Source: Planctomycetota bacterium (GTDB lineage: Bacteria; Planctomycetota; UBA8108; UBA1146). Taken from it: 37,281 nucleotides of DNA. The stretch lies in contig JAPKAM010000015.1 of the NCBI GenBank assembly GCA_028825265.1, forward strand, positions 1 to 37,281, in the 5' to 3' direction. This document shows, piece after piece, positions 34,836 through 37,281 of this stretch; the stretch's first letter is position 1, and the number at the start of each line of letters is the position of its first letter. The notes beneath the pieces were generated by a model. It did no database searches. It saw nothing but the letters and a program-made list of their open reading frames with translations, and had not been told where the DNA came from. Made by a program: the position numbers and the translations under genes.

Positions 34836-37281
34836 TTACGAGGGAGTGGAGACCGATTGAGGGTCGCCCCCTGGTGGCGAAGTGTAAATCAGTTTTAAGA
34901 GGCGATCGGGCACATGCACGACCCGATCTGCCGGGCGTCCCCCGGTCTTCTCCATCACCGTTTTCAGTTTCAACACCTGATCGATGACCAGATTCTTAGG
35001 AGCATCGAGATCGACGATGATTCGATCGACAATCTTCTCGTTGATCTGGACCGCCAGCGAGACCTGCGAAGGTTGGAGTAGTTCCTCGCTATGTTCGGGC
35101 CAAACTTCTTCATCGAGTCGATCAGTTTCTCCCAGGCCTTGCCACAATTCGTGAGCCATGTGCGGTGCAAAGGGAGCCAGCAGCACCACGAAGGTTTTGA
35201 GGGTCTGGCGATCCACCTCTTCCAGGCTGAGTTCATCGCTACGGAGTAACTTCACGAACTCCATGAAGGCGCTGACCGCCTTGTTGAGACGGAAGGTTCG
35301 AATCGAACGACTCACTCGGCGGATCAGCCGGTGCTTGGCCACCAGAACGTCACGACTGACAAATCGACCCTCCCCGACACGGGCGAGGATCGCTTCATGG
35401 GTCCGTTGAAGGAATCGTGCACAACCACGTAATCCCTCTTCATTCCATTCCGCATGGTCTTGGGCTTGGCCGAGGAACAACAGGTGGAGCCGCATCGCAT
35501 CGGCTCCATATCGTTCCAGGTGATCCTCCGCCAGTACACGTGGCCCACGATGGGCTGTCGCTGGATCGGAATCCTCAGAAACCTCCGCCGATCGAATTCT
35601 TCCTTGGTTAAACAATCGCCTGAACGGCTCTTCTCGCCGGGTGATTCCCAGTTCCTTGAGGAAATGGCTGATGAATCGCACGTAGAGCAGATGCAACTCG
35701 GCGTGCTCGATTCCGCCGACACACAGATTGACCGGGGCCCATTGCTGCACCAGTTCGGGGTCGGCAATCTGGTCCTTCAGGGTGGGATCCAGTGAACGAA
35801 GATGGGTCCAGCAGGAAGCGATCCAATCGGGCATCGTATCGGTACAGCGGCGGGCGGAAGCTCCACAGCTGGGACAGGAGGTTTCGATCCACTGCTGATA
35901 CTCTGCCAGCGGACTGACCCCCTCCTGTGCGGTTCCGATCTTGTCGATCTGAGGCAGTAACACCGGTAACTGATCCTCAGGAACCGGAACCTGGCCACAT
36001 TTCTCACACTCGATGATGGGAATCGGCTCGCCCCAGACTCGTTGACGATCGAAGGCCCAGTCATGCAACTTCCAGTCGACATGCGCTTCGACCAAATCCC
36101 GTGACTCCAGAGTGGCCTGGATCGAACGGGATGGATCTCCCCCTTCGCCCCCCCTACGACGACCCGATCGTCTTCTCCTTCGACCCTGGGAAGCACTGCC
36201 CAAAGAACGAGGCAAACCAAATTTCTTGGCAAAATCTTCATGCGCAGAATGGATCGAGGGGAGGCCAAGAATCGCACCGAAGCGAATTTCCGGAAGCACG
36301 TAACTACTGACCCAGATCGGCATCTTCTCGAGGGTCACAGGATTGAGACAATAGGCTCCGGTCGCGACTCCGTCGGATTCACCCCGAGAAGTCTCCCGAT
36401 CTCGTCGGGAAAGAGCCGCGCACTTCTCGATGTACTCGACGACATCGTCTTGCATCATCGGATCGATGATGTCCTTCAACAGCAGATGTTCGGGACAAAG
36501 AACCACGAAAGTCGCTTCGGCGAGAGCATCGATTCTCGAGGAAAAGACCTCCACCTCTTCCCAGCCATCGTGTAGTTCTGCACTGGCTTTGAGGGTTAGA
36601 CGAGTCCCCTCCCTGCGGCCGATCCAGTTGCGTTGAAGCAGTTTAGTCCGAGCGGGCCATTTCAACTGCTTGAGACCCGCGTGAAGCGATTCCGCATATT
36701 CGGTAATCGCCACCTTCCAGCCATTTTCGTAGCGGACCAGGCCCTTCTCATGCAACTTGAGGAAGATCCACTGCGACCAGCGATAGCAGTCTGGATCGGA
36801 ACTGTTCAGTTCATGATCCCAGTGAACCATCGCACCAAAGTAGTTCAACTGGTCTCGCATCTTCTCGATGCCGCGTTCGACCACCTGCTGCGGTGGAATT
36901 TGGGCGGCTCGTGCTTCCTCTTCGATGGAAAGGCCGAAGGAATCCCAGCCGATCGGTCGGAAGACATCGCGACCCCGCGCCTTCTGATAGCGCGCCACGA
37001 CATCATTGATGGCAATGCCGCGCAACTGATTCGCGCTGAAGCCATCCAGAGATGGATACGGAAACATGTCGAGACAATAGAAGGGGCGAAATCCGTCGCG
37101 GGAGTCCGCATCTTGCGGGTCGGTGTCCGCCGCAGATTCGGCGCGATCATTCTCACCACTATCCGGCGAAGAGAGATCGCCCGCCGACGAGACGTCTGCG
37201 GAAGGCTCAGCACTACTGGTATCTTCACTGGTATCTTCACTGGTATCTTCACTGGTATCTTCACTGGTATCTTCACTGGTA
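34836..37281 (-). CDS. LeuRS-like protein without synthetic motifs (5' end outside window)
   Basis: Collinear with bacterial leucyl-tRNA synthetase: FYCLDMFPYPS, GWDSFGL, YRWSQWIFLKLHEKGL, LLQRNWIGRREG, GAYCLNPVTLEKMPIW, DWAFDRQRVWGEPIP, GGIEHAELHLLYVRF, ERYGADAMRL, WNEEGLRG and the C-terminal VQINEK domain. Numbering from Met at 37067, HIGH is replaced by SANQ (11-14), KMSKS by PATAH (502-506) and the editing TTRPDT by SSRIDA (176-181). The editing AHDxRD is replaced by SIHSAH (271-276). The first zinc module is absent near residue 113-117. The second zinc set (Cys354, Cys357, Cys398, Cys401) remains. The frame runs unbroken to the right edge and upstream includes an acidic repeat, so the start is outside the window. 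It is unlikely to charge tRNA; I read it as a maintained pseudoenzyme paralogue rather than a functional leuS. Confidence 0.88.
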   Translation of the reverse strand, partial: TSEDTSEDTSEDTSEDTSEDTSSAEPSADVSSAGDLSSPDSGENDRAESAADTDPQDADSRDGFRPFYCLDMFPYPSLDGFSANQLRGIAINDVVARYQKARGRDVFRPIGWDSFGLSIEEEARAAQIPPQQVVERGIEKMRDQLNYFGAMVHWDHELNSSDPDCYRWSQWIFLKLHEKGLVRYENGWKVAITEYAESLHAGLKQLKWPARTKLLQRNWIGRREGTRLTLKASAELHDGWEEVEVFSSRIDALAEATFVVLCPEHLLLKDIIDPMMQDDVVEYIEKCAALSRRDRETSRGESDGVATGAYCLNPVTLEKMPIWVSSYVLPEIRFGAILGLPSIHSAHEDFAKKFGLPRSLGSASQGRRRRRSGRRRGGEGGDPSRSIQATLESRDLVEAHVDWKLHDWAFDRQRVWGEPIPIIECEKCGQVPVPEDQLPVLLPQIDKIGTAQEGVSPLAEYQQWIETSCPSCGASARRCTDTMPDWIASCWTHLRSLDPTLKDQIADPELVQQWAPVNLCVGGIEHAELHLLYVRFISHFLKELGITRREEPFRRLFNQGRIRSAEVSEDSDPATAHRGPRVLAEDHLERYGADAMRLHLLFLGQAQDHAEWNEEGLRGCARFLQRTHEAILARVGEGRFVSRDVLVAKHRLIRRVSRSIRTFRLNKAVSAFMEFVKLLRSDELSLEEVDRQTLKTFVVLLAPFAPHMAHELWQGLGETDRLDEEVWPEHSEELLQPSQVSLAVQINEKIVDRIIVDLDAPKNLVIDQVLKLKTVMEKTGGRPADRVVHVPDRLLKLIYTSPPGGDPQSVSTPS
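36153..36182 (-). other. Arg-rich insert in the LeuRS-like protein
   Basis: Residues 296-305 read RRRRRSGRRR, followed by GGEGGDPSRS, where normal LeuRS leaves the editing domain and returns to the catalytic core. Such a strongly basic, glycine-rich loop could bind RNA or acidic partners; this is inference. Confidence 0.8.
37215..37281 (-). repeat. 12-bp tandem repeat encoding (TSED)n, running off the edge
   Basis: ACTGGTATCTTC on the plus strand recurs with period 12 for about 5.6 exact copies and continues past the window. In the frame of the LeuRS-like protein it reads (TSED)n, followed by an acidic Ser/Asp-rich linker to FYCLDMFPYPS. It therefore sits where the N-terminal segment of LeuRS meets the first strand of the catalytic fold. 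Confidence 0.93.

Noticed and set aside
37215-37281. Tandem repeat at the right edge as a possible CRISPR array
   Set aside because: The units are contiguous 12-mers without spacers and are in frame with the LeuRS-like protein.
34836-37281. LeuRS-like gene as a decayed pseudogene or frameshifted leuS
   Set aside because: The frame is open over at least 2.4 kb, structural motifs, the second zinc site and the C-terminal domain are conserved, and losses are concentrated at active sites.

Overview
The window reads as chromosomal DNA of a Gram-negative, respiring bacterium, most likely a member of the Planctomycetota or a close relative. This placement is inferred from several features. There is a secreted cytochrome with an N-terminal carboxypeptidase-regulatory-like domain and a C-terminal dockerin-like EF-hand pair. 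There is a large Hanks-type kinase with an ATPase/TPR tail, and a PheT that lacks the usual tRNA-binding insert. No rRNA, tRNA, CRISPR array, insertion sequence or prophage gene was seen.

Region 1 (3-13749, + strand) is a complete 14-gene respiratory complex I operon, nuoA to nuoN, in canonical order. Many junctions overlap by a few bases, and all visible Fe-S ligands are present. NuoA begins at or beyond the left edge. A LysM plus L,D-transpeptidase gene follows (13871-15070).

Region 2 (15124-25247, - strand) is an information-processing block. Read 5'->3' on the minus strand it runs: Ser/Thr kinase with a degenerate STAND-type ATPase region, aspS, infC, rpmI, rplT, pheS, pheT. infC appears to start at AUC behind a perfect AGGAGG. 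The rpmI-rplT gap holds three 5-bp/4-nt hairpins that could form a ribosomal-protein leader.

Region 3 (25248-32039) holds a divergent secreted pentaheme cytochrome, a convergent dprA, a Cys-rich orphan, two small secreted or lipoprotein-like orphans, and rlmN. The last three are linked by TTGA and ATGA overlaps.

Region 4 (32043-37281, - strand) is the most unusual. Its first gene is a LeuRS-like protein open to the right edge. It is collinear with leucyl-tRNA synthetase over more than 740 residues with no stop or frameshift. The HIGH motif, the KMSKS motif, key editing-site residues and the first zinc module are replaced or missing. It also carries an acidic (TSED)n repeat and an Arg-rich insert. 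It is followed by a membrane-anchored trypsin-like protease, a small orphan ORF coupled by an ATGA overlap, and an exported LolA/MucB-like protein with a Lys-Pro tail, ending in a clear intrinsic terminator. I read this as a candidate non-catalytic LeuRS paralogue in an envelope-associated operon. It is the main candidate for an undescribed system. Its function is unknown.
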